Position numbers and translations under genes: made by a program | Assembly: GCF_002355515.1 (NCBI RefSeq) | Contig: NZ_AP014809.1 | Location: forward strand, 5,641,641 to 5,705,640 | Source of the DNA: Methylorubrum populi | Lineage (GTDB): Bacteria; Pseudomonadota; Alphaproteobacteria; Rhizobiales; Beijerinckiaceae | DNA: 64,000 bases | Direction: 5' to 3' | Shown: positions 28,919 to 38,347 of the stretch, piece by piece | How the letters are laid out: every line of letters starts with the position of its first letter | Numbering within the stretch: position 1 is the first letter of the stretch | The notes under the pieces: generated by a model | Databases searched by the model: none | What the model saw: the letters and a program-made list of their open reading frames with translations, nothing else | Told to the model about the DNA's origin: nothing

Positions 28919-29848
28919 CTACTTGAGGTGGGCGAAGTAGACGTCGCCCGCCGCCCGCTTCAGCTCGGCCCCGGCATCGCGGCCGATCGCATCGGCGTCC
29001 GCAGCCAAGCCTTCGCGGTGAACTGCCCAGTGGCGGCTGCCATCCGGCAGGAAGAGGAGGCCGTCGAGGGTGATGCGGTCACCCGCCACTTGCGCGAGCG
29101 CGGCGATGGGCGTGCGGCAGGAGCCGTCGAGTTCGGCGAGGAGGCCGCGCTCGGCATCGAGCGCCGTCGTGGTGGTGGCGCAGGCGACCGGCGCCAGCAA
29201 CGCGCGGATCGCGCCGTCTCCGGCTCGACACTCGATCCCGAGCGCGCCCTGTGCCACGGCCGGAAGCATCTCCTCCACGGAGAGAACGCTGCGCGCGACG
29301 TCCGTCATTCCGAGCCGCTGCAGACCGGCGAGGGCCAGCAAGGTGGCGTCGCATTCCCCTGCTTCGAGCTTGCGCATCCGGGTATTGGCGTTGCCCCGCA
29401 GCGGCACGATGGTGAGATCGGGGCGGTGCATCAGCACCTGGGCCCCCCGCCGCAGCGACGACGTGCCGACGCGGGCGCCGGACGGCAGGTCGGCAAGCCC
29501 ATTGGCCGAGCCCGCGCTCAGGAAGGCGTCGCGCGGGTCGTCCCTCTCCACGATGCAGGCGATCGTGAGCCCGTCCGGCAGCCACGTCTCCACATCCTTC
29601 ATGGAGTGGACGGCAACGTCGATCGCGTCGGAAAAGAGCGCCTGCTCCAGCTCCTTGGTGAACAGCCCCTTGCCGCCGATCTCGGAGAGCGGCCGGTCGA
29701 GCACCCGGTCGGCGACGGTCGAAACGACGACGATCTCGGTCTCGAGGCCGGGATTGGCGGCCACGATCCGATCGCGGACCATGCCGGTCTGTGCCAGCGC
29801 CATCGGGCTGCCGCGGGTTCCGATTCTCAGGGGTCGTGAGAGAGTCAT
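28919..29848 (-). CDS. hemC: Hydroxymethylbilane synthase (porphobilinogen deaminase)
   Basis: 309 residues starting LRIGTRGSPMALAQT. The family blocks LSEIGGKGLFTKELEQAL, DVAVHSMKDVET with the catalytic Asp, and LRGNANTRMRKLEAGE are present. GSCRTPIAA carries Cys244, the attachment site of the dipyrromethane cofactor. HemC condenses four porphobilinogen molecules into hydroxymethylbilane, the common precursor of haem, bacteriochlorophyll and cobalamin. It is monocistronic and converges with the GSCFA gene. Length and motifs are complete. Confidence 0.97.
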   Translation of the reverse strand: MTLSRPLRIGTRGSPMALAQTGMVRDRIVAANPGLETEIVVVSTVADRVLDRPLSEIGGKGLFTKELEQALFSDAIDVAVHSMKDVETWLPDGLTIACIVERDDPRDAFLSAGSANGLADLPSGARVGTSSLRRGAQVLMHRPDLTIVPLRGNANTRMRKLEAGECDATLLALAGLQRLGMTDVARSVLSVEEMLPAVAQGALGIECRAGDGAIRALLAPVACATTTTALDAERGLLAELDGSCRTPIAALAQVAGDRITLDGLLFLPDGSRHWAVHREGLAADADAIGRDAGAELKRAAGDVYFAHLK

Positions 29849-30080
29849 CCTCGCGCTTTAGCCGAGACGGCACCGCCCGTCACGATGGGCGCACATCCGT
29901 GCGGGCGGTTCGTCGAAGCGTCTGCCGAAAGGTTGTGCTCAAGGGCAGCCGAAGGGCCTTGCGCGACGCTTTGTCGGAAAACTTTTCGATGGGGGCTGGA
30001 CAGGCCGTCCGCCCGTTGCTAATTCGCCGCCACCGCACGGGACTGGTGGCCCGGCGGTCCGGCCTCCCCAAAGAGGCTTC

Positions 30081-30156
<76 letters not shown>

Positions 30157-31025
30157 ATCACCCTAATCCTTTAGCCGACAGGCTGCTTACTGAACCGGAG
30201 ACGGAGTAAGCAGATGGTTGGCGCGCTGAGCGCTTCAGCAATTCCGGCATTTCCGTGCAAGTATGGCGCTTTCTCGTTCGCTTTGCCCCTGGCGCAACAC
30301 GTCACGGTGAAATGCTGAACTTCGATCCGCTGAGCTGGTCCAGATTTCAATAACCATCCTATCTCATTACACATCTTGCGCGAGTCTGGAGCGCATGCGC
30401 CGTATGATAACCCATTGGCTTGCAAATTTTTACGTTCAACATCATTATTAATTTCGTATTTGCCTGAGAGATATTTCGATCCGCAGTCTCCGCGTATTGG
30501 TTCTATTGACGGGCCAAGCGGTGATCGGATTTCAAAGTCGGTGCAGAGTCGGCCTCGCGCAGAACGATGCCGATATAGCCGACGAATTACACGCTCTTGG
30601 AGTGCTCGACGCAGCCCGCGATGATGGGCGTGCTGATGATGCCGCCGGTCTCGAACGCCTTGGGCAAGTCGAGGCTCGAGGGCTGGTCCGTCACCGGGGG
30701 CCGCGTGCAGTTCATCCATGACATCGCCGGCGATCCGCTTGCCCGCGTGGATCTGACTCGACCCCGGCGGTCGTAGCACCAATCCCTGTTCTCGATATCC
30801 TTGTGGCCGCCGATGATCAGCTACGCTCACAGCAGGCCTGCCGGCGGTGGACATACGGAGCGTCCGGCTGCTGGTCGCACCAAAGCAATGGAAAATTGTT
30901 TTGGCTCGCACGGCTGCATTCTGAGATCAAATCTGGTGTTGTTTTGCTAAATTTTTATCAATCTCAATATATGATCGTTATGAATCGCCTTACCAACTTA
31001 TATATCAACTTAGGTATTTCTGGTA
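30157..31025. other. Gene-poor, compositionally mixed stretch after tRNA-Lys
   Basis: About 870 bases with patches that are clearly AT-richer than the flanks (around 30400-30500 and 30940-31020) next to GC-rich patches. The longest minus-strand frame (30171-30911) has inconsistent composition along its length and no ribosome-binding site, and looks like decayed or composite DNA. No gene could be supported. Confidence 0.5.
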
Positions 31026-31331
31026 ATGACGATGAGCAACAAAAGACAAGGCTTCCCAAAGGCAGATGAGATCGGTCGCATATTTCCACATGTGGGAAAT
31101 TCAATTTGGTGTTGTGTTGCGGGGCGGACCGCGGTTGGCGCTGAGTTATCTGTCATCAGCGTCCTCGGCATCCCGCAGCGCTTCACGCTTGTGATCGTCG
31201 ATACCGGCGAGCGCTTCTTGGCTGAGACTGTGCGCATGGAGGCGTGGACCATGTCCGTCCGCCTGCGGCCGGCCCCGGCATTCGGAGATGCCGAGCGGGC
31301 GCGGGCGCTTGCATCTGCAGCTATGAACTGA
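31026..31331 (+). CDS. Small PilZ-like protein
   Basis: A 101-residue protein. The pattern IGRIFPHVGNSIWCCVAGRTAVGAELSVISVLGIPQRFTLVIVDTGERFLAETVRMEAW resembles the compact PilZ beta-barrel (a Cys-containing strand, GA-L turn, P-F-L strand, then charged-to-W strand) common as tiny proteins in Methylobacterium. The c-di-GMP-binding RxxxR motif is not obvious, so ligand binding is uncertain. Two close ATGs (31026, 31032) are possible starts. It lies alone in a gene-poor stretch between tRNA-Lys and a decayed transposase. Confidence 0.55.
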   Translation: MTMSNKRQGFPKADEIGRIFPHVGNSIWCCVAGRTAVGAELSVISVLGIPQRFTLVIVDTGERFLAETVRMEAWTMSVRLRPAPAFGDAERARALASAAMN

Positions 31332-31479
31332 GGCAAGCTGATGAGGACGCCTGCGACGCTATCGATGGGGAGTGGGCGCATCGGGCCTTCCCTCCGTCTC
31401 GGTGCAGGGAAACTGTGAGGGCGGCTCGGGTGCAGGCGAGGAGAGTGCGAGCCGATGGACTGCGCTGATCGCGTCCGGC

Positions 31480-31860
31480 CCCCGCCGGCGCTCGCCGGCC
31501 GCTTTGCTGGTCTGCGGCGAACCGCGAAATAGTGCCAGGACGTGCGCGGTCGGCCGCTCGCGCGGCGGCTCCATCAGCAAAACCTATGGCTTCGCTGATG
31601 GTCGTAGTCGACCGGCTGCGTTCTCCCTAAGACCGGGCAACATCGCCGATATCAACAGGGCGCTCCTCTGTTGCAGGCGTTTGTCCCCACTCGACGCCGG
31701 ATCGCCTGCCGACGGCGTAACCGGGTTGAGCGAATATTCGGCGACATCGAGAAATGGCGTCGCATTGCGCTGTGCTCGCTCCACCAGAACCGATCTGGTC
31801 CCAGTCGCGATCGCCGCCTGCATCCTCTCGGTGAGCTTAGGTGTGCTCAATTTTGTGCGT
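31480..31860 (+). pseudogene. Decayed IS5-family transposase fragment
   Basis: Pieces of an IS5/IS427-type DDE transposase are spread over two frames. Frame 1 carries AVGRSRGGSISKTYGFADG and RPAAFSLRPGNIADINRAL (about 31540-31665), matching the central GRSRGG-TKIH...GRP--F-LTPGN-AD region. Frame 3 then carries RRRNRVERIFGDIEKWRRIAL (about 31705-31775), the C-terminal catalytic Glu region, and frame 1 resumes with TDLVPVAIAACILSV. At least two frameshifts and stops break it, and no terminal inverted repeats were seen. It cannot be functional. Confidence 0.75.
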
Positions 31861-32282
31861 GCGCTAATCTTACCAAGCATTCCGCTGGCAGATGGTTCTC
31901 GATCTTATCGAATAGGATCACAGCATGTCACTACTCTGCCGGTTCAGGGCATCAACTGAACGTCGACCATATGATCGATCCGGCTCGTTGCGCCTGGATC
32001 GCCGCAAGCTGCCAACCCCAATCTGATCGGAATTCTCGCCGGACGGCCCACCTCGAACCAGTCGGTCAAGAGGCAGCCCAAGCGAGCGTCCTCGTGCTCA
32101 CGCCCCTTCACCGTACCGGCACCGTCGAGCTGCTGGCCCCGCTCCGGACCGATCTCGGAACCGACTGCCGTGTTCTAGCGTGGCTCTCCCTTCCGTCCGA
32201 TTGCGGTCACGACACGCTCGCGCGGATCGGCCGATACGGTTGATGGGATCCGACCCTCCTCGACGGAGAGCCGGATCTCGCA
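31861..32282. other. Gene-free interval between transposase remnant and metal efflux operon
   Basis: About 420 bases. Short frames run through it, but none has recognisable domains or a good start. It lies downstream of the RND gene, and no convincing terminator was identified. Confidence 0.45.
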
Positions 32283-35200
32283 TCAGAACGCCTCAAGCGG
32301 GGCGCTTTGCGGCGTTCCTGCGGCCGCCTCGGAGCGTCGACCGGCATCGTTCCGCAACCGCTCCAGTGGCTTCCGCCCGAAGGTCAGGAACAGGATCGGC
32401 GTCAGCACCGTGTCGAGCAGCGTGGCGCTGATCAGGCCGCCGAAGATCGTGACCGCCACGGGGTGCAGGATCTCCTTGCCCGGGGCGTCGGCGCCGATCA
32501 GCAACGGCACCAGCGCGACGCCGGCGGAGAGCGCCGTCATCAGGACCGGCGCGAGCCGCTCCAGGCTGCCCCGGATCACCAACTCACGCCCGAATGGCAT
32601 GCCCTCGTGGATGGCGAGGTTCAGGTAGTGGCTGATCTTCAGGATGCCGTTGCGGGTGGCGATGCCGGTCAGCGTGATGAAGCCGATCATCGACGCCACC
32701 GACAGGGGCTGCCCAGCCAGCCAGAGCGCGGCCACAGAGCCGATCAGGGCAAGCGGAATGCTGCCCAGGATGATCAGCGTGAACACCACCGATCGGTAGC
32801 GGCTGTAGAGCAGCGCGAACACCAGGGCGAGCGACAGCAGCGAGAGAAGACCGATGGTGCGGCTGGCCTCGGCCTGGGCCTGGAACGAGCCCTCCAGCCG
32901 TGTGGTGTATCCGTTGGGCAGGCTTGCCGCGGCGACGTTCTCCTCGATGGCTCGAACGATCTTGCCGATGTCGGCGCCGGGCTGCGTGTTGGCCTGCACG
33001 ACGATGCGGCGGCGGGCATTCTCGCGCAGGATCTGATTCGGCCCGTCGGTCTCCCGGATGTCGGCGATCTGGCGGGCCGGGACCCAGCCGGACGGCGTCT
33101 CGATCAGAAGGTCTCCGAGGCGCTGCGTGGTTCGCATCGCATCGGACAGGCGCATCACGACGTCGAAACGTCGGTAGCCGTCCACCACCCGCGAGACGAC
33201 CTGGCCGTTCGAGAGGCGGCTCAACTGCTCGACCAGTGCGGCGGGCTGTACGCCGTAGAGCGCCGCGCGGTTGTAGTCGACGCGAATTTCGAGCTGCGGG
33301 ATCAGCACCTGCTTCTCAACCTGCAGGTCGGCGAGGCCGGGGATGTCCGCGAGGCGTTGCCGCAGGTCCTCGGCGAGAGCCCGCAGGGTGTCGAGATCCT
33401 CTCCGAAGATCTTGAGCGCGATCTCGGCACGCACGCCCGAGAGCATGTGGTCGAGGCGGTGTGAGATGGGCTGGCCGACATTGACGTTGACCGGGAGCAC
33501 GGCGAGGCGCCCGCGGATGTCGGCGACGAGATCGGGCTTCGGCCGGGCCCCCGGCTTGAGATCGATCTCCAGGTCGGAGGAGTGCACGCCCTCCGCGTGC
33601 TCGTCGAGCTCGGCCCGGCCGGTGCGGCGACCGATGGATTTCACGTCCGGCATGTCGAGAAGCAGGCGCTCGGCCACGAGGCCGATGCGGTTGCTCTCGG
33701 CCAGAGAGATGCCGGGGTTGAAGGTCATGTTGACCGTGAAGGAGCCCTCGTTGAACGGCGGCAGGAAGGCGCGCGGCAGGAAGGTGGCCGCGAGCCCCGC
33801 CGCCGCCACCGCCAGAGCCGCCACCGCGATGATCGGCCGGGCATGCCCGAGCAGGCTCCGCAGAAGGGCGGCGTTGCCGCGCTTGAGCAGCACGAGGAAG
33901 CGGCTGTCGTGCTCCTCCAGGCGCTTGAGCCCGGGCAGCAGATAGTAGGCGAGCACCGGAGTCAGGGTGATCGAGACGAGGAGGCTCGCCAGGATCGAGA
34001 TGATGTAGGCTTGGCCGAGCGGCGCGAAGAGCCGGCCCTCGATGCCGGACAGCGCGAAGAGCGGCACGAAGACCAGCACGATCACCATTGTGGCGTAGAC
34101 GATGCCCGAGCGCACCTCGTTCGAGGCCGCGATCACGACCTCGAAGACGCTCCGCGGATTGCCGGCCCGTCGATTCTCACCGAGGCGCCGGAAGATGTTC
34201 TCCACATCGACCACCGCGTCGTCGACGAGTTCGCCGATGGCGATGGCGAGGCCGCCGAGCGTCATCGTGTTGATGGAGAGCCCGAACAGGTGGAACACCA
34301 CCGCGGTCGCCAGGATCGAGACCGGGATCGCCGTGAGCGAGATCGCGGTCGTGCGGACGTTCAGCAGGAAGGCGAAAAGGACGACGGCGACCACCATGAT
34401 CGCCTCGATCAGCACCGTTTCGACGTTGCGGATCGACGTCTCGATGAAGTTGGCTTGGCGGAAGATGAGCTGGTCGGCGCGCACCCCCTTGAAGGCACAG
34501 GCCTCGCCGGGCGGTTCGGTGCCGAGCTGGCCCGGACCGCGCTTGTCGGCATCCGGCCCGCAGGCGTTGAGGCTCGCCGTGATCTCGGCGAGCGCCGCCT
34601 CGACCTCGCGGGTGAGGCGCACCGTATCGACGCCCGGCTGCTTCTCCACCGAGATCACGACGGCGGGTGCGCCCATGTAGCCGCTGTCGCCCCGCTTCAC
34701 CCGGGCCGCGAACGATACGTCGGCGACCTGCCGCAGGTAGACCGGCCTGTTGTTGACCGTCGCGACGACCATGTTGCGCAGGTCATCGAGGTTCATGGTC
34801 CGTCCGAGATTCCGGATCAGGTACTCGCGGGCGTACTGGTCGGTGAACCCGCCGCCGGTGTTGGTGCCGAACTGCGCGAGCGCGGTTTCCAGCTGGGCAT
34901 GGGTGACGCCGAGCGCCCGAAGGGCCGTGGGTTGCGGCGCGACGCGGAACTGGCGCACCTCCCCGCCCATCGGAATTACCTGGGCGACGCCGGGAATGGA
35001 GAGCAGGCGCGGGCGGATGGTGAAGTCGGCCAGCTCCCGCAACTGCATCGGCGAGACCGAGCCGCCGCTGAGGGCGACCATGACGATCTGGCCCATGATC
35101 GAGGAGACCGGGCCCATCATCGGGTTCACCGTGGGCGGCAGCTGCGGCCGCACCATCGCCAAGCGTTCCGAGACCTGCTGGCGGTTGCGGTAGATATCGG

Positions 35201-35501
35201 TGCCCCAGTCGAATTCGACGTAGATGACCGAGAGGCCGACGCCCGAGACCGAGCGCACCCGCGTAACGCCCGGCAGGCCGTTCATCTGCGTCTCGATCGG
35301 GAAGGTGACGAGTTGCTCCACCTCCTGGGGCGCAAGTCCCTCGGCCTCCGTCATGATCGTGACGGTCGGACGGTTGAGGTCTGGGAAGACGTCGACCGGG
35401 AGCTTGGTGACGGTGAAAGCGCCGTAGACGACGAGCACGGCGGCGAGCGCCAGCACGAGCAGGCGGTTGCGCAGGGACTGCGTGACGAGGAGCGTGAACA
35501 T
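32283..35501 (-). CDS. Heavy-metal (CzcA/CusA-type) RND efflux pump
   Basis: 1072 residues. It has the RND layout of twelve membrane helices with two large periplasmic loops: an opening helix [48 protein letters not shown], and the helix-4 region [24 protein letters not shown]. That last motif places it with the heavy-metal efflux (HME) branch rather than drug pumps. It exports metal cations with proton antiport. GAGGAGG precedes the ATG by seven bases, 12 bases after the adaptor gene, so the two are co-translated. No outer-membrane channel gene follows. The metal (Cu/Ag versus Co/Zn/Cd/Ni) is not deducible here. Confidence 0.92.
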   Translation of the reverse strand: MFTLLVTQSLRNRLLVLALAAVLVVYGAFTVTKLPVDVFPDLNRPTVTIMTEAEGLAPQEVEQLVTFPIETQMNGLPGVTRVRSVSGVGLSVIYVEFDWGTDIYRNRQQVSERLAMVRPQLPPTVNPMMGPVSSIMGQIVMVALSGGSVSPMQLRELADFTIRPRLLSIPGVAQVIPMGGEVRQFRVAPQPTALRALGVTHAQLETALAQFGTNTGGGFTDQYAREYLIRNLGRTMNLDDLRNMVVATVNNRPVYLRQVADVSFAARVKRGDSGYMGAPAVVISVEKQPGVDTVRLTREVEAALAEITASLNACGPDADKRGPGQLGTEPPGEACAFKGVRADQLIFRQANFIETSIRNVETVLIEAIMVVAVVLFAFLLNVRTTAISLTAIPVSILATAVVFHLFGLSINTMTLGGLAIAIGELVDDAVVDVENIFRRLGENRRAGNPRSVFEVVIAASNEVRSGIVYATMVIVLVFVPLFALSGIEGRLFAPLGQAYIISILASLLVSITLTPVLAYYLLPGLKRLEEHDSRFLVLLKRGNAALLRSLLGHARPIIAVAALAVAAAGLAATFLPRAFLPPFNEGSFTVNMTFNPGISLAESNRIGLVAERLLLDMPDVKSIGRRTGRAELDEHAEGVHSSDLEIDLKPGARPKPDLVADIRGRLAVLPVNVNVGQPISHRLDHMLSGVRAEIALKIFGEDLDTLRALAEDLRQRLADIPGLADLQVEKQVLIPQLEIRVDYNRAALYGVQPAALVEQLSRLSNGQVVSRVVDGYRRFDVVMRLSDAMRTTQRLGDLLIETPSGWVPARQIADIRETDGPNQILRENARRRIVVQANTQPGADIGKIVRAIEENVAAASLPNGYTTRLEGSFQAQAEASRTIGLLSLLSLALVFALLYSRYRSVVFTLIILGSIPLALIGSVAALWLAGQPLSVASMIGFITLTGIATRNGILKISHYLNLAIHEGMPFGRELVIRGSLERLAPVLMTALSAGVALVPLLIGADAPGKEILHPVAVTIFGGLISATLLDTVLTPILFLTFGRKPLERLRNDAGRRSEAAAGTPQSAPLEAF

Positions 35502-35513
35502 CGGCGTGCCTCC

Positions 35514-37247
35514 TCAGCGGACCTGATTGAGGAGCTCGGCGCCCTGGGTGACGATCCGTTGACCCGGAGCCACTCCCGACACCACCAGCACCCGCCCCGC
35601 ATCGAGCGGTTCGACCCGCACCTCGCGCGGCTCGAAGCGCTCGGGCGCGGTGTGCTCGTAGACGATGCTCTGCCCGTTGCCGCCACGGACGACGCTGGTG
35701 CGCGGCAGGGCCAGCCCCTCCTGCTGCCCGTCGGTGGAGGCCAGCACGGTGATGAACTGTCCGGTGCGAAGCTCATGCGGCGCACCGACCACGGCGAAGT
35801 GCATCGGCACCGCCTGGCTGCGGTCGGCCAAGCCCGCCCCCATATAGGCGAGCCGGAGCACCCGCCCGTCGGCCATCCGGGCCGTGGCGTCCTGCCCCCC
35901 GGCCAGCGCGTCGAAGCTCAGGGCCTCCACCCAGAGGCGGGCCGGATCGACGATCTGGAAGACCTGTACCCCCGGGCTCGCCATCTGGCCCGCGACCGCG
36001 GTCGCCTCGGCGATGACTCCGTCGACGGGCGCCATCAGAGCCTCCGGCTGCTGACGGATATTGTCGAGGGCGGCGCGGCGGTCGAGCAGCCCCTTGAGCT
36101 CGGCCTGAGCGTCCTCGAGCTGCACCTGCGAGACGGAGCCGCCCGGCGCGAGCTTGCGGTAGCGCTCGACCCGACGTTCCATGATGGCGATCTGCTGGTC
36201 GAGCTCCCCCTGGCGCTGGCGCATGTCGGAGGCGTCCACCGCCTGCACCGGCGGCGTCACGTAGGCCAGCACCTCGCCCTTGCGCACTCGCGTCCCCAGG
36301 CGCGGAAAGATGCCGGATTCCGGAGGCGAGAGCCGGCCGCCGACGGAGGATTGGACGACGCCGCTGGCGCTCGGGTCGGGCACGATGCGCCCCGGCAGCT
36401 CGACGGTGCGGCGAAGCGTATCCGAGGCGGTCACGACGGTTCGGACCGCGAGCACCCGCTGGGTTGGTTTCGGCACGAAGATCGACCCGTCGGGTTGGCG
36501 TCGTGCCAAGTCCTGTCCGCCGGCGGACGGCGCGGCCATCGGCAGGCCCTGGGGCGAGGCGCGACCCTTGCCACCGTTGTCGTGCCCTTCGTCCGCGAAA
36601 GCGCGAGGAGCAAGAGCGAGGCCCACAACGAAGACGACCAGTGCCGTAGCGGGCAGGTAGCGTCGCCGGCGCATCAGCAGCGTGACCGCGACGCCGAGAA
36701 CGAAGCCGCCGCCGCCGATGGCAATCGGCAGCGGGTCGGCCTCCTTGAGGTGGCGCTGGAAGTCGTGGGCCGCCGCGAGGCCGGCTGCCCAGGTGGAGGC
36801 GCCCGCCGCGAGCGGTGCCGGCGGCGCCTCCGGGACGGACAGCGTGACCGGGAACAGGTCGGCGTTGCCGTTCACCGTCACGGTGAACAGTACGTCGTGC
36901 TCGCCTGGATGCTGACTCCAATCGGCATTTAGCCCGTAGCTTCCGTCCGGAAGCGGCAGCGCTCTGGCGGGCCCTTCCGGTGTCTCCGCCTCGACGACGG
37001 CGTCCGTCACCGGTTCGTTGGAGCCTGCTCGATCGAGGAACACGACCAGCCTACCGCTGCGGGCGATGGCGACGAGTTCGAGCGCCTCGGTTCGCGACGA
37101 GCCGCGCGGCGCGGCCGTCGTCGGCGAGGCTTGCGCCTCGTTGGCGTGGTCGTGGCCCTCATGGGCGGCAGATATCGTCGGCGTCACGACCGACAGGCCG
37201 AGCGCAAGAACAGCCATCCGCAGGGCGGAGGCGGAGAGAACACGCAT
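35514..37247 (-). CDS. RND periplasmic adaptor fused to an N-terminal His-rich membrane-anchored domain
   Basis: 577 residues in two parts. Residues 1-170: signal peptide, HEGHDH metal-like cluster (29-34) and a small beta domain (YGLNADWSQHPGEHDVLFTVTV). Two hydrophobic helices follow at about 174-192 and 198-214, then DEGHDNGGKG, and from about 250 a HlyD/CusB-type adaptor: GRIVPDPSASGVVQSSVGGRLSPPESG, coiled-coil hairpin around 340-400, and LPRTSVVRGGNGQSIVYEH. Normal adaptors are ~400 residues without the first 200. The His clusters on both sides of the helix pair could bind or hand over metal; this is inference. Confidence 0.85.
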   Translation of the reverse strand: MRVLSASALRMAVLALGLSVVTPTISAAHEGHDHANEAQASPTTAAPRGSSRTEALELVAIARSGRLVVFLDRAGSNEPVTDAVVEAETPEGPARALPLPDGSYGLNADWSQHPGEHDVLFTVTVNGNADLFPVTLSVPEAPPAPLAAGASTWAAGLAAAHDFQRHLKEADPLPIAIGGGGFVLGVAVTLLMRRRRYLPATALVVFVVGLALAPRAFADEGHDNGGKGRASPQGLPMAAPSAGGQDLARRQPDGSIFVPKPTQRVLAVRTVVTASDTLRRTVELPGRIVPDPSASGVVQSSVGGRLSPPESGIFPRLGTRVRKGEVLAYVTPPVQAVDASDMRQRQGELDQQIAIMERRVERYRKLAPGGSVSQVQLEDAQAELKGLLDRRAALDNIRQQPEALMAPVDGVIAEATAVAGQMASPGVQVFQIVDPARLWVEALSFDALAGGQDATARMADGRVLRLAYMGAGLADRSQAVPMHFAVVGAPHELRTGQFITVLASTDGQQEGLALPRTSVVRGGNGQSIVYEHTAPERFEPREVRVEPLDAGRVLVVSGVAPGQRIVTQGAELLNQVR

Positions 37248-37329
37248 GGGAAAACCGAGCCTTCGCGAGAGAGAGGCTGGCGGCAGCCATCATGGGCCGC
37301 CGCTCAGAGCGCGCGTCGAAGCGCGAATC

Positions 37330-37713
37330 TCAGGCGAGGGTTCGAGGGGGCTCTGACGGGGTTTTGGGTGCCACGCTATCGAACGCAACCGTCGGAATGC
37401 CGATCAAGGTTCGGCCGGGCTGCGGGGCGAGCGTCACGGCAGCGAAGTCCTGGCGGACGAACGACGTGTGGCAGCAGCACAGACCGCACGGACCGGCACT
37501 TGGCTTGTCGCCACCCGGCTCTGCCTGATCTGCGATCTCGCCGACGGAGTCAGATCCGGAGGCGTCCGAATGCTCGAAAGCGGCGACAGAAGCATGGCCG
37601 ATATGCGAGGCGCCCGCATGCGAGTGCCCGGCATCCGCCACCGCGAAGACGACGAGCGCCACGATCTGAAGGACCGTCAGCAGCGAGCGCCAATGGGATC
37701 GGGGGGCCGACAT
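37330..37713 (-). CDS. Small His/Cys-rich exported protein of the metal efflux operon (DUF2946-like)
   Basis: 127 residues with an N-terminal hydrophobic segment (about 10-27), then a His-rich stretch (AGHSHAGASHIGHAS), an acidic linker and CGLCCCHTSF (Cys76, 79, 80, 81, His82). The layout resembles small DUF2946-type proteins found with copper or cobalt resistance genes. A periplasmic metal-binding or sensing role is inferred. Its start lies 37 bases inside the preceding gene's 3' end, so it is translationally coupled, and it is 82 bases before the adaptor. No strong ribosome-binding site is seen. Confidence 0.65.
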   Translation of the reverse strand: MSAPRSHWRSLLTVLQIVALVVFAVADAGHSHAGASHIGHASVAAFEHSDASGSDSVGEIADQAEPGGDKPSAGPCGLCCCHTSFVRQDFAAVTLAPQPGRTLIGIPTVAFDSVAPKTPSEPPRTLA

Positions 37714-37901
37714 GATGCGGCGTACATAACATTTCCTGTCGCGTTGAGCATGAGCTTTTTTTCGGCAACCGGCCTGACCGACTTCATCGCGGCCTGAATC
37801 AGCCGCGCTCCGGCACCGCCGGCGCCTCTCACGAGGGCCCGTCCGAGATTGAACAGGCCCACATCGACGCGCTCAGCTCGGATCAGGGTGGACAGTGCCA
37901 T
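37677..37901 (-). CDS. Small hypothetical protein coupled to the metal efflux operon
   Basis: A 74-residue protein starting at an ATG that shares one base with the stop of the gene upstream (TGATG) and is preceded by GAAGCGAG. It begins with a basic/amphipathic segment (ALSTLIRAERVDVGLFNLGRALVRGAGGAGARL) and contains two Cys-free halves, ending AASCRPPDPIGARC with two Cys. No family recognised. The tight overlaps on both sides make a real gene likely, but the length leaves doubt. Confidence 0.5.
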   Translation of the reverse strand: MALSTLIRAERVDVGLFNLGRALVRGAGGAGARLIQAAMKSVRPVAEKKLMLNATGNVMYAASCRPPDPIGARC

Positions 37902-38347
37902 CAGGCTCGCTTCGGCGCATCGTTTGAGCGCCGTTCGTGCAAGTCCCGATCCTCGGTGGGGTCGGCCCGCGCGGATTCCAACTCGTCGATCCGTTCGTCG
38001 ATGGCCGCGCGGCAGGAGGCGTGTCCTCCGGTCGCAGAGGCGTCGCGGCCATCCGACGACGCGTTGAGCCTCAATCCGTCCTGGTCGATGGACATGTGCC
38101 AGCGCCGGACGGTCCCGTCGCGGGCGGTCATGGCGGCGGCGCACCGGTCGAGAAAGTCCAGTCTGGTCGCATCGCTTCCCGCAGACATCTGCAGGGCTTT
38201 ACAGATCAGGTCGGTCTCCTCGCGCGTCAGCCAGACCGTGGACGTTCCGAAGCCGTGGCGCTCGGCCTCCGTCATCTCGCGCGAGAGGCGGGCCGCCAGG
38301 GCGTCGCGGGGCGTTTCGGAAGCAATTGCGGGCCGTCGTCCATGCAT
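37901..38347 (-). CDS. Hypothetical helical protein heading the metal efflux operon
   Basis: A 148-residue protein. The ATG at 38347 has GGGAGG nine bases upstream. It is mostly charged and helical, with a central STVWLTREETDLICKALQM segment and a second WHMSIDQDGLRLNA strand-like part; the C-terminal third is Asp/Glu/Arg-rich and probably disordered. Neither signal peptide nor membrane segment is present, so it is cytoplasmic. The TGATG junction couples it to the next small gene. No regulator domain (MerR, ArsR, CopY) is visible, yet its first position in the operon would fit a regulatory or accessory role. Confidence 0.6.
   Translation of the reverse strand: MHGRRPAIASETPRDALAARLSREMTEAERHGFGTSTVWLTREETDLICKALQMSAGSDATRLDFLDRCAAAMTARDGTVRRWHMSIDQDGLRLNASSDGRDASATGGHASCRAAIDERIDELESARADPTEDRDLHERRSNDAPKRA

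Noticed and set aside
30171..30911. 246-codon minus-strand frame in the stretch after tRNA-Lys
   Set aside because: Composition changes abruptly along its length, there is no ribosome-binding site, and no domain is recognisable; it looks like a chance frame through decayed DNA.
31671..32243. 190-codon plus-strand frame as an independent gene
   Set aside because: Only its first ~35 codons are meaningful, and these are a fragment of the decayed IS5 transposase; the rest is not protein-like.
33582..36932. 1116-codon plus-strand frame opposite the metal efflux genes
   Set aside because: Antisense shadow rich in Arg/His/Asp/Gly with no domains, covering well-defined RND and adaptor genes.
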